42,317 nucleotides of DNA from Chloroflexi bacterium RBG_16_64_43 (GCA_001796965.1 MGOA01000050.1:1-42317), one strand, 5' to 3'. Shown: positions 31,905-40,950, numbered from the stretch's first letter. The notes: generated by a model not told the origin, from the sequence alone. Translations and numbers: made by a program.

Positions 31905-32432
31905 CTACGCCCTCCAGAACCCGTGGCGCACCGGGCGCACGTCCTGTACGGTGACGAAGGCACCCGGGTCGCATCCCGCCACCAGCCCCTGCACGCGATC
32001 GATATCCTTGCGCAGAACGCTGGCGTTGAGCACGGCCACCGTGCCATCCTTGCCGCGGCCGGCCATCTCGGTCACCGCGTAGCCGTGCGCCCGCAGCGCC
32101 TCGGCGATGGCGCTGCCGCGAGTGGACGAAATGATACGCATATGTCCGTGGCCGATAGCCAGGCGCTCCTCCAGCAGCATCCCGACCACCACCCCGGTGG
32201 CAAATCCGCCGGCGTAGCCCACGATGTTCCATACATTCTTCAGATTGGAAAGCACTGTGGTGATGGCCACGACGAAGATGGCCGATTGCAGGAAGCCCAT
32301 CACCCAGGCCAGCCCCTTGCGTCCGCGCACGACGAGCAAGAATCTCACCGTGTCGAGGGCCATATCGATGACCCGCAGGGAGAAGATGAGCAGAGCGCTC
32401 AACCAGGGAGCAAGCGTGCCTAGATCCGGCAT
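31905..32432 (-). CDS. DUF2179/UPF0316 membrane protein
   Basis: A 175-residue protein with three membrane helices in the first 90 residues (WLSALLIFSLRVIDMALDTVR, VMGFLQSAIFVVAITTVL, GYAGGFATGVVVGMLLEERLA). A C-terminal cytosolic DUF2179 domain follows (HMRIISSTRGSAIAEALRAHGYAVTEMAGRGKDGTVAVL). This is the YebE/UPF0316 arrangement. Its function is unknown; the small domain resembles ligand-binding modules in YitT-type proteins. AGGAGG lies six bases before the ATG at 32432. The start is 8 bp after the end of glgP on the same strand, so the genes are probably co-transcribed. Confidence 0.88.
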   Translation of the reverse strand: MPDLGTLAPWLSALLIFSLRVIDMALDTVRFLLVVRGRKGLAWVMGFLQSAIFVVAITTVLSNLKNVWNIVGYAGGFATGVVVGMLLEERLAIGHGHMRIISSTRGSAIAEALRAHGYAVTEMAGRGKDGTVAVLNASVLRKDIDRVQGLVAGCDPGAFVTVQDVRPVRHGFWRA

Positions 32433-32440
32433 ATGGCCTC

Positions 32441-34639
32441 CTACGAGGGGTTCGACGAGGAAACAGGGAGGGGCTCCGCGCCACCTGCCATCTGCATCGC
32501 GGGTAGATACAGCTCGCGCAGGTAATCCTTGAGCATGCGCTGCGTGCTGAAGTGCGGGGCCAGCGTGCGGATGGACTCCTTTATGCGCGCCACCCATTCT
32601 CCCGGGACATTTTCGGCCGAGCGCTTGTAATAGAGCGGGACGATTTCGTTCTCGAGAAGTTCGTACAATCCCGCAGCCTCCGCGGCCGGCGGCGCTTCGG
32701 GCGCGGTCAGGCCGTCTTCGCCGATGGCCCATCCATTGTGTCCGTTGTAGCCCTCGCGCCACCAACCATCCAGCGCCGAGAGGTTTAGCCCGCCGTTAAG
32801 CGCCGCCTTTTGTCCGGAGGTGCCCGAGGCCTCCTGCCGCGGAAGGGGTGTGTTCAGCCAGACGTCGACGCCCTGCACCAGGTAGCGTGCCAGGTTCAAG
32901 TCGTAGTCCTCGAGGAAGACCAGCCGCCCGCCGCACTCCGCTCGCTTGGCCAGCCGATAGACCTCTTGCAGCAAACGCTTGGCCGGTTCATCGGCCGGAT
33001 GCGCCTTGCCGGCGAAAATGATTTGAACCGGCGTGTTGGGGCGGTTCAGCAAGCGCAGCAAACGGTCGAAGTCCGATAAGATCAGGCTGGCGCGCTTGTA
33101 GGTGGCAAAGCGCCGGGCAAAGCCGATGGTGAGTGCATACGGGTCGAGCAGCGCGCCCGCCGCCAAGGCTTGTACCGGATGCACGTGATCGCTGAGCCAC
33201 AAACGCCGCGTCCGCTCGCGGATGTAAGCAACCAGCCTGCGCTTGAGATGCTTGCGCACCGCCCACAGTTCACCGTCCGGGATGCGGCGCACCGCTTCCC
33301 ACACGAGCGGGTCGTCGACGCGTTCGCGCCAGCCCTCCGGCAGGTGACGGTCGAAGAGTGCACCCATCTGCCGCGCCAGCCAGGTGGCGCTGTGGATTCC
33401 GTTGGTAATGTGGGAGATGGGCACCTGGCTCTCGTCGAGGTCGGGCCATAACGCGTGCCACATGCGGCGCGCAACGTGGCCGTGGAGCTCCGAGACGGCA
33501 TTCGCTCGGCTCGAAAGACGCAGCGCGAGGACCGGCATTGAGAAGGTCTCGCCCCAGGCCTGCCGGTTGCGCCCCTGGTCGAGGAAGGTGTCGCGCTCCA
33601 GCCCCAGCTCGCCCCAATAGCCGGAGAAGAACTTTTCCACCACCCACAGCGGGAATTCATCGTTGCCCGCCGGCACCGGCGTATGCGTGGTGAACAAGGT
33701 CGTTTCGCGAACGCGCTGGATGGCCTCGGCGAAGGTGCGCCCGGCAGCCACATACTCGCGCGCCCGCTCGAGCAGCGCGAACGCCGAATGGCCTTCGTTC
33801 AGGTGCCAGGCGGTGGGGTTGTAGCCCAGCGCGCGCAGGGCGCGCACGCCGCCGATGCCGAGCACGATTTCCTGCGAGAGGCGCTGCTCCAATTCGCTGG
33901 TGTACAGGCGCGAGGTCAATTCGCGGTCGACCTCGCTGTTACCCTCGACATTGCTGTCGAGCAGATAGAGCGAGATGCGCCCCAGGCGCACCTGCCACAA
34001 GCGCGCCGCAACATCGCGCCCCGGCAGGTGAACCGAGACCGTCAGGGGTGCAGCATCCCGCCCGGTCACCGGCCACACGGGCAGGTTGTTGAAGTCGATC
34101 AGCTCGTACAACGCTTCTTGCCAGCCATCTTCGCTGATACGCTGGCGGAAGTATCCGCGCGTGTAGAGGAAACCCACCCCGACCATCGGCAGACCCAAGT
34201 CGCTGGCCTGCTTAAGATGATCGCCCGATAGAACCCCGAGGCCGCCCGCGTAAATAGGAAGCGACTCGTGCAGGCCGTACTCGCTGGAGAAGTAGGCGAT
34301 CGGACGGCGCACCAATTCCGCGTGCTCGCCCGCGAACCAGGTCTGCTCCGCCGCCAGGTAGGCGTCGAATGTGGCCAACACCTGGTCGTACTGCTCGAGG
34401 AAGGAGCGCTCGTTGGCTACCGCGTTTAGTAGAGGGCGCTTGATGTTGCGCAAGAAGTTGACCGGGTTGTGTCGGGCCAGCTCCCACGAAGATTCGTCGA
34501 TACGCCTGAACAGCCGCTGGGCGGATGGATTCCACGTCCACCACAAGTTGTAGGCCAGTTCGCCAAGCCGATCAATGCGCCGGGGCAGGGTCCCCAGACC
34601 GGCCGGCACGGCGTGTCCATCGCGCGCATCGGGCTGCAT
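32441..34639 (-). CDS. glgP: Alpha-glucan phosphorylase
   Basis: A 732-residue GT35 phosphorylase of the shorter bacterial/archaeal type that releases glucose 1-phosphate from glycogen or maltodextrin. The N-terminal DUF3417-like segment (LGELAYNLWWTWNPSAQRLF) marks this subfamily. Further landmarks are FSSEYGLHESLPIYAGGLG, WHLNEGHSAF, FTTHTPVPAGND, HITNGIHSATW, FARRFATYKR and the pyridoxal-phosphate lysine in EASGTSGQKAALNGG. It works in storage-glucan breakdown. AGGAG precedes the ATG at 34639. No other glycogen gene is present in the window; a downstream DUF2179 gene is the only partner. Confidence 0.95.
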   Translation of the reverse strand: MQPDARDGHAVPAGLGTLPRRIDRLGELAYNLWWTWNPSAQRLFRRIDESSWELARHNPVNFLRNIKRPLLNAVANERSFLEQYDQVLATFDAYLAAEQTWFAGEHAELVRRPIAYFSSEYGLHESLPIYAGGLGVLSGDHLKQASDLGLPMVGVGFLYTRGYFRQRISEDGWQEALYELIDFNNLPVWPVTGRDAAPLTVSVHLPGRDVAARLWQVRLGRISLYLLDSNVEGNSEVDRELTSRLYTSELEQRLSQEIVLGIGGVRALRALGYNPTAWHLNEGHSAFALLERAREYVAAGRTFAEAIQRVRETTLFTTHTPVPAGNDEFPLWVVEKFFSGYWGELGLERDTFLDQGRNRQAWGETFSMPVLALRLSSRANAVSELHGHVARRMWHALWPDLDESQVPISHITNGIHSATWLARQMGALFDRHLPEGWRERVDDPLVWEAVRRIPDGELWAVRKHLKRRLVAYIRERTRRLWLSDHVHPVQALAAGALLDPYALTIGFARRFATYKRASLILSDFDRLLRLLNRPNTPVQIIFAGKAHPADEPAKRLLQEVYRLAKRAECGGRLVFLEDYDLNLARYLVQGVDVWLNTPLPRQEASGTSGQKAALNGGLNLSALDGWWREGYNGHNGWAIGEDGLTAPEAPPAAEAAGLYELLENEIVPLYYKRSAENVPGEWVARIKESIRTLAPHFSTQRMLKDYLRELYLPAMQMAGGAEPLPVSSSNPS

Positions 34640-34807
34640 CCGTTTCTCCTGATTGCAGGCTAATCGGGCAACTATAACATACCCATTTGTCGCACGCGTG
34701 TACCGGATGTGGCGTGCGCACGTGAAGGAGGCGCGCGCATCGGACGGCCGCAGGTGAAGGTGGGCGCGTAAGGCGTGAACCGTCAGCAGAAAGAGGAGAG
34801 GGTGGAG

Positions 34808-35545
34808 CTAGAAATCTGCGCGCAGGACTCGCGAGCCGGTGGGCGCAAGGCTGCCCCCGGCGGGTTCGACAGTTACGCCGATGCCGCGATAGGCGGTCAT
34901 TGCTGACTCCGCGTGAAAGATGATCGACGTATACGGCATGGCGCGCGAGACCGCGAACAACCCACCGCTGGTGCGCGTGCCGTCCGGGGCGATCATCCAG
35001 ACTTGGTAGGTCTGCGCGGATTCGAGCGCCGGTAGCCCCCAGGCGATGAGCACGCCCAGGCGTTGATCCGCGTCGATGACGACGGTGCCGCCCGCGTTTT
35101 CGCCGATCACGGGAAGGCTGCGTGCGCCCGGGTACGCCACCAGCGCGAGTGCGGTCTGATTGATTTGCAGCTGCTCGCCCATACTGTTCACTTGTCGCTG
35201 AAGACCCATCACCTGTGTGAGCAGCCCCACGCTCACGCCAAGGGCGAGCACCAAACCGGCCAGAGCGCCGGCCATCGAGAACGAGATGCGGCGAGGCGAG
35301 GCGGCCGGGCGGCGTACCTTGGCCATCTCGGCCAACAGCGTAGCGCGCACCCGTGCGGGAGGCACGCGCTCCGCCACGGCGTGTAGTAGTCCTTCACCGA
35401 TTGCCTGATAGGACAGCGCTTCGCGGTGGCAGGATGGGCAGACGGCCAGATGCGCCTGCAGCGCGGCGCCCTGATCGGTCGTCAACGCGCCCAGCGCATG
35501 GGCTCCCATGGATTCACGTGCAGATTGATGCGAAAGGGCTTTCAC
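34808..35545 (-). CDS. RskA-type anti-sigma factor
   Basis: A 245-residue bitopic protein. The N-terminal zinc-binding anti-sigma domain shows GAHALGALTTDQGAALQAHLAVCPSCHREAL (the HxxxCxxC motif). One membrane helix is at about 90-112 and an extracellular RskA domain follows (GVLIAWGLPALESAQTYQVWMIAPDGTRTSGGLF). It should hold the adjacent ECF sigma factor at the membrane until regulated proteolysis frees it. The start is taken as the GTG at 35545; an internal ATG at 35509 would cut off the first helix. It lies downstream of the sigma gene, separated by an unusual 316 bp. Confidence 0.9.
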   Translation of the reverse strand: MKALSHQSARESMGAHALGALTTDQGAALQAHLAVCPSCHREALSYQAIGEGLLHAVAERVPPARVRATLLAEMAKVRRPAASPRRISFSMAGALAGLVLALGVSVGLLTQVMGLQRQVNSMGEQLQINQTALALVAYPGARSLPVIGENAGGTVVIDADQRLGVLIAWGLPALESAQTYQVWMIAPDGTRTSGGLFAVSRAMPYTSIIFHAESAMTAYRGIGVTVEPAGGSLAPTGSRVLRADF

Positions 35546-35861
35546 GAAATTGGCTCATGAGCGGAGAAACGCCCGCCACCACGTGATACGCCCAGACCCG
35601 GGCATTTGGATTTACCGGCGGGCGAAGCTCTGTTCGGGTCTGGCTGCCACTCCGCTTTCTCATTCCGGCTGCGCCGCCACGGCCATATCCACACGTCGCG
35701 GGCGCTTTGTTCATGTCCGCGGCCACCCCATCCCAAGGGGGAAGGTGCGACATGCGCCCACGCGGTGATACGGGCGCGGCGGCCGCAGCCGCAGGCTGGT
35801 TCTTTTTGTGGGTGCGATTCAACGGCATAGGCAGCAAGGCCGCATCTTCTGCGGCGCAAGG
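35546..35861 (-). other. Long gap between sigma and anti-sigma genes
   Basis: 316 bp where overlapping or adjoining genes are normal. Open frames here (for example a 107-residue one on the minus strand ending inside the anti-sigma gene) have no family resemblance. Visible structure: a small hairpin GCCGCA/TGCGGC (35839-35855) right after the sigma stop, and a 9-bp inverted repeat CCAGACCCG (35592-35600) / CGGGTCTGG (35635-35643). Confidence 0.4.
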
Positions 35862-36410
35862 CTAATCGGGGGCGAACCATTCCTTTCGCAGCCGCGCCAT
35901 GCCGAGGCGTATGCGAGTCTTGACCGTACCGATCGGCCAACCCAGCGCCTTGGATATCTCGCTGTGGCTTAGGCCGCGATAGAAGGCAAGCTCGATTGGC
36001 TGGCGCTGGGCTTCGGGGAGCGCGCCAACGGCCAGGTGCAACGCGCGCCAGCGGGCTTCGTCACCCTGGCTGGATTGATCCGGCAGCACGGCCCATGTCT
36101 CATCGGGATCGGTCTCATCGCTCAGAGGCGGCCGGCGCTGCTCGACCCGCAGGCGGTCGAGAGCGGTGCGCCGGGCGATGGTCAGAAGCCAGGTGGAGAC
36201 CGCTCCACGGGCGGGCAGGTATCGGTCCGCGTGCGCCCAGAGCTTGAGGAAGACGTCTTGTGTCACTTCCTCAGCTGCCATCGCCTCGCCCAGCATGCGT
36301 GTGGCCAGCCCGAGCACCTTCCCGGCGTAGCGGTCGTAGAGGTGCAGCAGTGCGCGCTGGTCACGGGCGGCGAGGCCCGCGATCAATTGCTGATCGGTTG
36401 CTTCCGACAA
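35862..36410 (-). CDS. ECF-type RNA polymerase sigma factor (SigK-like)
   Basis: A 182-residue group-4 sigma factor. Region 2 spans LLHLYDRYAGKVLGLATRML to VFLKLWAHADRYLP and AVSTWLLTIARRTALDRLR. Region 4 reads LPEAQRQPIELAFYRGLSHSEISKALGWPIGTVKTRIRLGMARLRK. The RskA-type partner downstream points to the SigK/ECF group. I take the TTG at 36410 as the start: a perfect TATAAT lies 27 bp upstream, leaving a short leader with a GGGGG ribosome site. The longer frame from 36512 would begin upstream of that promoter. Confidence 0.88.
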   Translation of the reverse strand: MSEATDQQLIAGLAARDQRALLHLYDRYAGKVLGLATRMLGEAMAAEEVTQDVFLKLWAHADRYLPARGAVSTWLLTIARRTALDRLRVEQRRPPLSDETDPDETWAVLPDQSSQGDEARWRALHLAVGALPEAQRQPIELAFYRGLSHSEISKALGWPIGTVKTRIRLGMARLRKEWFAPD

Positions 36411-36437
36411 GGTATGCCCCCGATGGAATTGCCTGCC

Positions 36438-36443
36438 ATTATA
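36438..36443 (-). promoter_or_regulatory. -10 element of the sigma gene
   Basis: TATAAT on the minus strand 27 bp before the TTG start. No consensus -35 at 17 bp. If the gene is autoregulated, the ECF-type -35 would have to be in the GC-rich upstream bases; I cannot define it. Confidence 0.45.
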
Positions 36444-36526
36444 TCCAGCGTCTGAAGCGACGGGTGAATCGCGCGGCCCAACCGGAAACTGGTGCGCTGT
36501 GCAATAGATCAATTGGGGGAGGGCGC

Positions 36527-36815
36527 CTATCGGCCCCTGCTGGCGGTGACCGAGAGCCCGCGGCGGCCGCGGTCGACGTGCACGACGACCCTGGATGAAA
36601 CTCGCCCGGCACCAGGCGGATCACGATAGCTTGGCGCTGGGCATCACCGTGCCCATCTGCTTGGGGATCGGCGGGAAGGGCCCTGGGGTGAGCCCACCAG
36701 AGCCAGCAGAGCCCGCTGGGACTCGAAGGGCAGATACCGCGCGATGTTAAAAGACTCCATGCTGGGCGTCGAGCTGTGCGGATTGGGCTCGCTTGGTAAT
36801 CCGTTCGAGGATCAT
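36527..36815 (-). pseudogene. Frameshifted remnant of a small gene
   Basis: On the minus strand an ATG at 36815 with GAGGAT upstream opens MILERITKRAQSAQLDAQHGVF and hits TAA inside a TTTT run. In the next frame the text continues smoothly as NIARYLPFESQRALLALVGSPQGP. Further frame changes give PPIPKQMGTVMPSAKL, then AIVIRLVPGEFHPG, and finally VVVHVDRGRRGLSVTASRGR with a stop. Each piece has protein-like composition and GC-rich third positions. At least three frameshifts are needed, so this is a decayed gene, a run of assembly errors, or a coincidence. I do not recognise the family. Confidence 0.4.
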
Positions 36816-36959
36816 GAATCATCCTCGGCCTTCAGCAGGCCAGGCCTCGAGAAGCGGGACTCCGGGGTGCCCCCAGCGCAGGCTGGCAATTCTGGGGTAG
36901 CCTGACTCTAGACGGGGCTGAGTGGATTCGCATCAGTGCCTTGCCGGGGCATCGTCGAC

Positions 36960-37754
36960 TTACGCTTCGTCGACGAGAACCATCACCCGGTACGTCTCGG
37001 CAAACTCCAGGCCGCGCTGCTTGCCGTCCTCGGCTGCCCATTCGCGCATGCGTCGGCCGATGTCGGTCTTGCCCACCTGGCTCTTGTGCTCTTTGAGTGC
37101 CGCAATCTTCAGGTCGATCGACTCGGCGATATCGATCCAGGTATCCGGCTTCTCCACCCCGTGTAGGAACAGTCTGCGAACGCTGTGGGGCTCGAATCCC
37201 TCCTCGAGCAATTCGGGGAAGATCAGGCGCGTGCCGGCGGAGGGGAAGACCGCATCGCACGCGGCCTGGGCGGCGGCGCGGTGGTCGGGATGATTGACGT
37301 AGCTGTTGCCGTAGAAGTGGGCGGTCGGATCGCCGCACAGAACGACCTCCGGCTGCACTTCGCGGATGACGCGGGTCAGTGCGCGCCTCAGCCCGAGATC
37401 GGCCACGAGCTCGCCATCTGGATAGTGGAGGAAGATCGTTCGCTTCACGCCTAACACACGGCACGCGGCCAGCTGCTCCGCTTCGCGCAGCCGCGCCAGG
37501 GCCGGCCGCGAGTCCGCGCGCAGGCGCGGATCGTTGCTGCCGGCGTCGCCGCTGGTAAGCACCACAGAAACGATCTCTGTCCCGGCGCGCGCCCATTTGC
37601 CCAGCGTGCCGGCAATGGTGAACTCCTGATCGTCCGGGTGGGCATGGATGGCCATCGCCCGGCGCGGGGCCGGCGGTTCATGCGCCGGATCCACCTTGCG
37701 CACGGCCATCTCGGGGATGGAGGAATCGCTCAGGTTGGGTAGGTCTTCGCTCAT
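36960..37754 (-). CDS. PIG-L family (LmbE-like) deacetylase
   Basis: A 264-residue zinc-dependent deacetylase. The zinc site is in AIHAHPDDQEF (His39, Asp42) and NHPDH (His155, Asp157, His158). Members remove N-acetyl groups from GlcNAc conjugates, as in mycothiol, bacillithiol and GPI-type pathways, or act in antibiotic synthesis. The substrate here is not defined. The GAGGGA before the ATG at 37754 sets the start. The next gene upstream on the same strand is a GT2 glycosyltransferase with a 198-bp gap, so a shared glycoconjugate role is possible. The DinB-fold thiol-enzyme-like protein is 30 kb away. Confidence 0.9.
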   Translation of the reverse strand: MSEDLPNLSDSSIPEMAVRKVDPAHEPPAPRRAMAIHAHPDDQEFTIAGTLGKWARAGTEIVSVVLTSGDAGSNDPRLRADSRPALARLREAEQLAACRVLGVKRTIFLHYPDGELVADLGLRRALTRVIREVQPEVVLCGDPTAHFYGNSYVNHPDHRAAAQAACDAVFPSAGTRLIFPELLEEGFEPHSVRRLFLHGVEKPDTWIDIAESIDLKIAALKEHKSQVGKTDIGRRMREWAAEDGKQRGLEFAETYRVMVLVDEA

Positions 37755-37952
37755 GGAGTCCCTCGCGGAGAGGCGATGCGGGCCATTCTACTCCACGCAT
37801 CGCCTTCTGCCGCGAGGGTCCGCGGTCAAGGCGGGGCCAAAGACCCGCGGGCGGAGGGGCTACCGAGGCGGGCCCGCACGCAGTTGCCTTCGCGCATCTT
37901 GATGGCTGTGGCAGGGATAGGCAGACCAGTTGCCTCGCAGCGCGCCGCACGT

Positions 37953-38648
37953 CTAGGCGGCGAGGCGATAGCGGAAAAGTGCGCGAATGGCCTTGAGACC
38001 ATCCGACAAGCGGATCTTCTTCCCTTGTCCGGCCGTTCGGGGGGCGTAACGAATGGGGACTTCGAAGATGGGGAGTCCGCGGCGCAGGATCTTGGCCGTG
38101 ATCTCAGGTTCTATTTCAAAGCCGTTGCTTTCCAGCGTCACGCCCTTCAGCGCCTCGCGCCGGAAAGCCTTGTAGGCTGTCTCCATGTCGGTGAGATGCG
38201 AGCCGAACAGCAGGTTGGTGAGCAGGCTCAGAAAACCGTTAGCCAGTAGGGTTGGGGTGGGGATGTGGGAGACACTTCGCATGAATCGCGAGCCATACAC
38301 AACGGTGTACTCCCCCCTGGCGATCGGCCCGACCACCAGGGGAAGATCCGCCGGATCAAGCTCGAGGTCGGCGTCTTGAACTACCAGGATGTCGCCGGTT
38401 GCGCGAGTCAACCCCATTCGAATCGCTGCGCCCTTTCCGGCATTGCTGGGCGCCGTTACCAGGCACACCAACTCGGGGTGACGATGGGCGTAGGCCTCGG
38501 CGATGGCATGCGTATGGTCCGTCGAGCCGTCGTCGGCGACGACGATTTCCTTCTCGAGCATTCCAAGATCGACAGCGAGGACGCGATCGATCACCTCGCC
38601 GATCGTGCCTTCTTCGTTGAACACAGGGATGATGATCGAGGCCTTCAC
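37953..38648 (-). CDS. GT2 family glycosyltransferase (DPM/DPG synthase type)
   Basis: A 231-residue cytosolic or membrane-associated GT-A enzyme. It begins VKASIIIPVFNEEGTIGEVIDRV, with nucleotide-sugar motifs VVADDGSTDHT and the metal-binding DADLELDP. It ends with FEVPIRYAPRTAGQGKKIRLSDGLKAIRALFRYRL, typical of polyprenyl-phosphate mannose/glucose synthases. No C-terminal membrane helices are present. I choose the GTG at 38648 because the family starts here; the ATG at 38684 and longer frame add unconserved residues. It may supply a lipid-linked sugar for the ArnT-like enzyme at the window end. Confidence 0.9.
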   Translation of the reverse strand: MKASIIIPVFNEEGTIGEVIDRVLAVDLGMLEKEIVVADDGSTDHTHAIAEAYAHRHPELVCLVTAPSNAGKGAAIRMGLTRATGDILVVQDADLELDPADLPLVVGPIARGEYTVVYGSRFMRSVSHIPTPTLLANGFLSLLTNLLFGSHLTDMETAYKAFRREALKGVTLESNGFEIEPEITAKILRRGLPIFEVPIRYAPRTAGQGKKIRLSDGLKAIRALFRYRLAA

Positions 38649-38874
38649 GCAACGGCCCTGGCTAGCGGAAAGGAACACATGCATTGCCGGCGCTGAGCCG
38701 AGGGCGGCGTCGCGCCGCGCAGAATGGGGTGAGGAAGCATCCGCCCGCGCGCACTTTTTGCGGCGTGGAGCCTCTTGTGGCGGGCACACGGCCGGGTCCG
38801 ACGCACATGCGCCGCCCATGACGACGGCGGTCCTGCGGCCAGGTTAGGACTCAGGGATTGCAGCGCGAGGCCGG

Positions 38875-40950
38875 CTATTCTTCGGTTTCCTCGCCGGTCA
38901 GTTCCTTCTGGCGCGCGGCGATAACCGTCTGCGCCACGTGCGACGGTACGTGCTCGTAGTGTGAGAACTCCATTGAGAAGAAGCCGCGCCCCCCGGTGAT
39001 CGAGCGCAGATCGGTTGCGTAGCGCTGGATCTCGGCCTGTGGCACGGCGGCAGTGATGATGCTTTTTCCGCGCTCGCTCTCCATCCCCTGCACCCGCGCG
39101 CGGCGCGTGTTCAAGTCCCCCATCACGTCACCCATGTTGGCCTCAGGCACTACGATGCGCACGTTCATGATCGGCTCAAGCAGAACCGGTCCGGCGCCTT
39201 GGACCGCCAACTTGAAGGCCTCGCGCCCGGCCACTTCGAAGGCAATCGGTTTGGAATCGACCGGATGCTCCTTGCCGTCGGTGATGGCGACTTTCACCGC
39301 CCCGACCGGGAAGCCCGCAATTACCCCGCGCTGCATCACGCTGCGCACGCCCTTCTCGATAGCCGGCATGTATGAGTTGGAGACGGCGCCGCCGAAGACC
39401 TCGTTTTCGAATTCGAAGTCGCCCTCGGCCAGCGGCTCGACGCGCAAGTGCACCTCGCCGAATTGCCCGGCGCCGCCGGTTTGCTTCTTGTGCCGGTATT
39501 GCGCCGAATTCGACTTCGTGATGGTCTCGCGGTACGGCACGCGCGGCACCTCCACCGACAGGCCCACTTGGAACTTGGCCTCGGCGCGGCGGATGGCCAC
39601 GTCGATGTGCTGATCGCCCATTCCCTGCAGGATGGTCTGGGTGGTCGAAGGCTCGTTGTGCCACGCGAGGGTCATGTCCTCGTCGCACAGGCGGGTCAGC
39701 GTCGGCGAGATCTTGGCCGCATCGGCCTGGGTCTTCGGGCTGACCGCCACCGAATACAACGCTTGCGGGAAGCTCGGCAGACTGAAGTTGAGCGGATGCG
39801 CCTTTTCGCACAGCGTGTCGCCAGTGGCGGTCGCGGAAAGCTTGGCCACCGAGGCAATATCGCCGGCATGCACAGCGGCGATGGCGATCTGTTCCTTGCC
39901 GTGCGGGATGTGCAGCGTCCCGACGCGCTCCTCGACGCTCTTCTTTGAATTCCACACGCGGCTGTCGGAGCGCATCACCCCCGAATGGACCCGGAAATAG
40001 CTCATGCGCCCCACGAAGGGGTCGGCCGTCGTCTTCCACACCAAGGCGCCCAGCGGTCCGCCGTCGGCGGCGGGCAACAGCTCCTCACCCGATTTGCCTT
40101 GCGCCACGCGCGGCGCCCCCTCGGCGGGCGATGGAAAGAGCTGCAGCACGGCGCGCAGAATCGGTTCGAGGCCGTTGCCGGCGGTCGAGGCCACGACGAA
40201 GACCGGCACATGCGTGCCGGCCAGCACCACCTTGCGGAAGCCGCGTTCGACTTCTTCGGGCGACAGCTCCTGCCCCCCCAGATACTTCTCGAGCAGAGCA
40301 TCCTCGCCCTCGGCCGCTGCTTCCACCAGCGCCACCCGCGCCTCCTCCGCCGCCGCCTTCAGGTCGGCGGGAATCTCGACTGTCTCCTTGCCGGCGCCGG
40401 GGCTGGCTTTCATCGCACACAGGTCGATGATGCCCTTGAAGCCCTGCCTCTCGCCCCACGGCAGCTGCACCGGCACGAGCTTGGCCATGGTCAGCGTCTG
40501 GGCCGAGGCCAACGCCTGCTGGAAACTAGCGTTGTCGCGGTCCATCTTGGCGATCAGCACGAAGCGCGGCAACTTGTACTCGTCGCAGTATTGCCAGGTC
40601 AGCTCAGTGCCAACCTCCACACCGGCCACCGAGTCGACCAGCACGATGGCGGCATCCGCCACGTGCAGAGCCGACTTGACCTCGCCCACGAAATCTGGAA
40701 ACCCGGGTGTGTCGAAGAAATTGATCTTGCTCTCTTGAAACTCGATGGGGACGACCGAGGTATAGAGGGAAATGCGCCGGCGAATTTCTTCTTCGTCGAA
40801 GTCGGATACTGTGTTGCCATCCTCGATGCGTCCCATGCGGGTGGTGTGTCCGGCCACATGCAACAACGCCTCCACCAGGGAAGTCTTACCCGAACCGCCA
40901 TGGCCGACCAATGCCACGTTGCGGATCTTGTCGGCAGCGTATTCCTTCAT
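38875..40950 (-). CDS. EF-G-like translational GTPase (FusA2 type)
   Basis: A 691-residue five-domain EF-G paralogue. G1 is GHGGSGKTSL, differing from GHIDHGKTT of true EF-G and typical for the EF-G-II/FusA2 branch. G3 is DTPGFPDFVGEV. G4 reads AKMD rather than NKMD, a marked change at the guanine-specificity site. Domain II (about 290-375), domain III (LARLCDED-like LTRLCDEDMTLAW), domain IV (GGAGQFGEVHLRVEPL) and domain V (EPIMNVRIVVPEANMGDVMGDLNTRRARV) are all present. The role of this class in translocation, recycling or ribosome rescue is not settled. Strong promoter upstream. Confidence 0.92.
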   Translation of the reverse strand: MKEYAADKIRNVALVGHGGSGKTSLVEALLHVAGHTTRMGRIEDGNTVSDFDEEEIRRRISLYTSVVPIEFQESKINFFDTPGFPDFVGEVKSALHVADAAIVLVDSVAGVEVGTELTWQYCDEYKLPRFVLIAKMDRDNASFQQALASAQTLTMAKLVPVQLPWGERQGFKGIIDLCAMKASPGAGKETVEIPADLKAAAEEARVALVEAAAEGEDALLEKYLGGQELSPEEVERGFRKVVLAGTHVPVFVVASTAGNGLEPILRAVLQLFPSPAEGAPRVAQGKSGEELLPAADGGPLGALVWKTTADPFVGRMSYFRVHSGVMRSDSRVWNSKKSVEERVGTLHIPHGKEQIAIAAVHAGDIASVAKLSATATGDTLCEKAHPLNFSLPSFPQALYSVAVSPKTQADAAKISPTLTRLCDEDMTLAWHNEPSTTQTILQGMGDQHIDVAIRRAEAKFQVGLSVEVPRVPYRETITKSNSAQYRHKKQTGGAGQFGEVHLRVEPLAEGDFEFENEVFGGAVSNSYMPAIEKGVRSVMQRGVIAGFPVGAVKVAITDGKEHPVDSKPIAFEVAGREAFKLAVQGAGPVLLEPIMNVRIVVPEANMGDVMGDLNTRRARVQGMESERGKSIITAAVPQAEIQRYATDLRSITGGRGFFSMEFSHYEHVPSHVAQTVIAARQKELTGEETEE

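Noticed and set aside
35514..35837. A 107-codon minus-strand frame in the sigma/anti-sigma gap
   Set aside because: It overlaps the anti-sigma start out of frame, and has low-complexity Ala and Arg/Pro sequence without homology I recognise.
36744..36905. A 53-codon plus-strand open frame (MLKDSMLGVELCG...)
   Set aside because: No ribosome site, no recognisable family, and it runs antisense to the better-supported frameshifted remnant.
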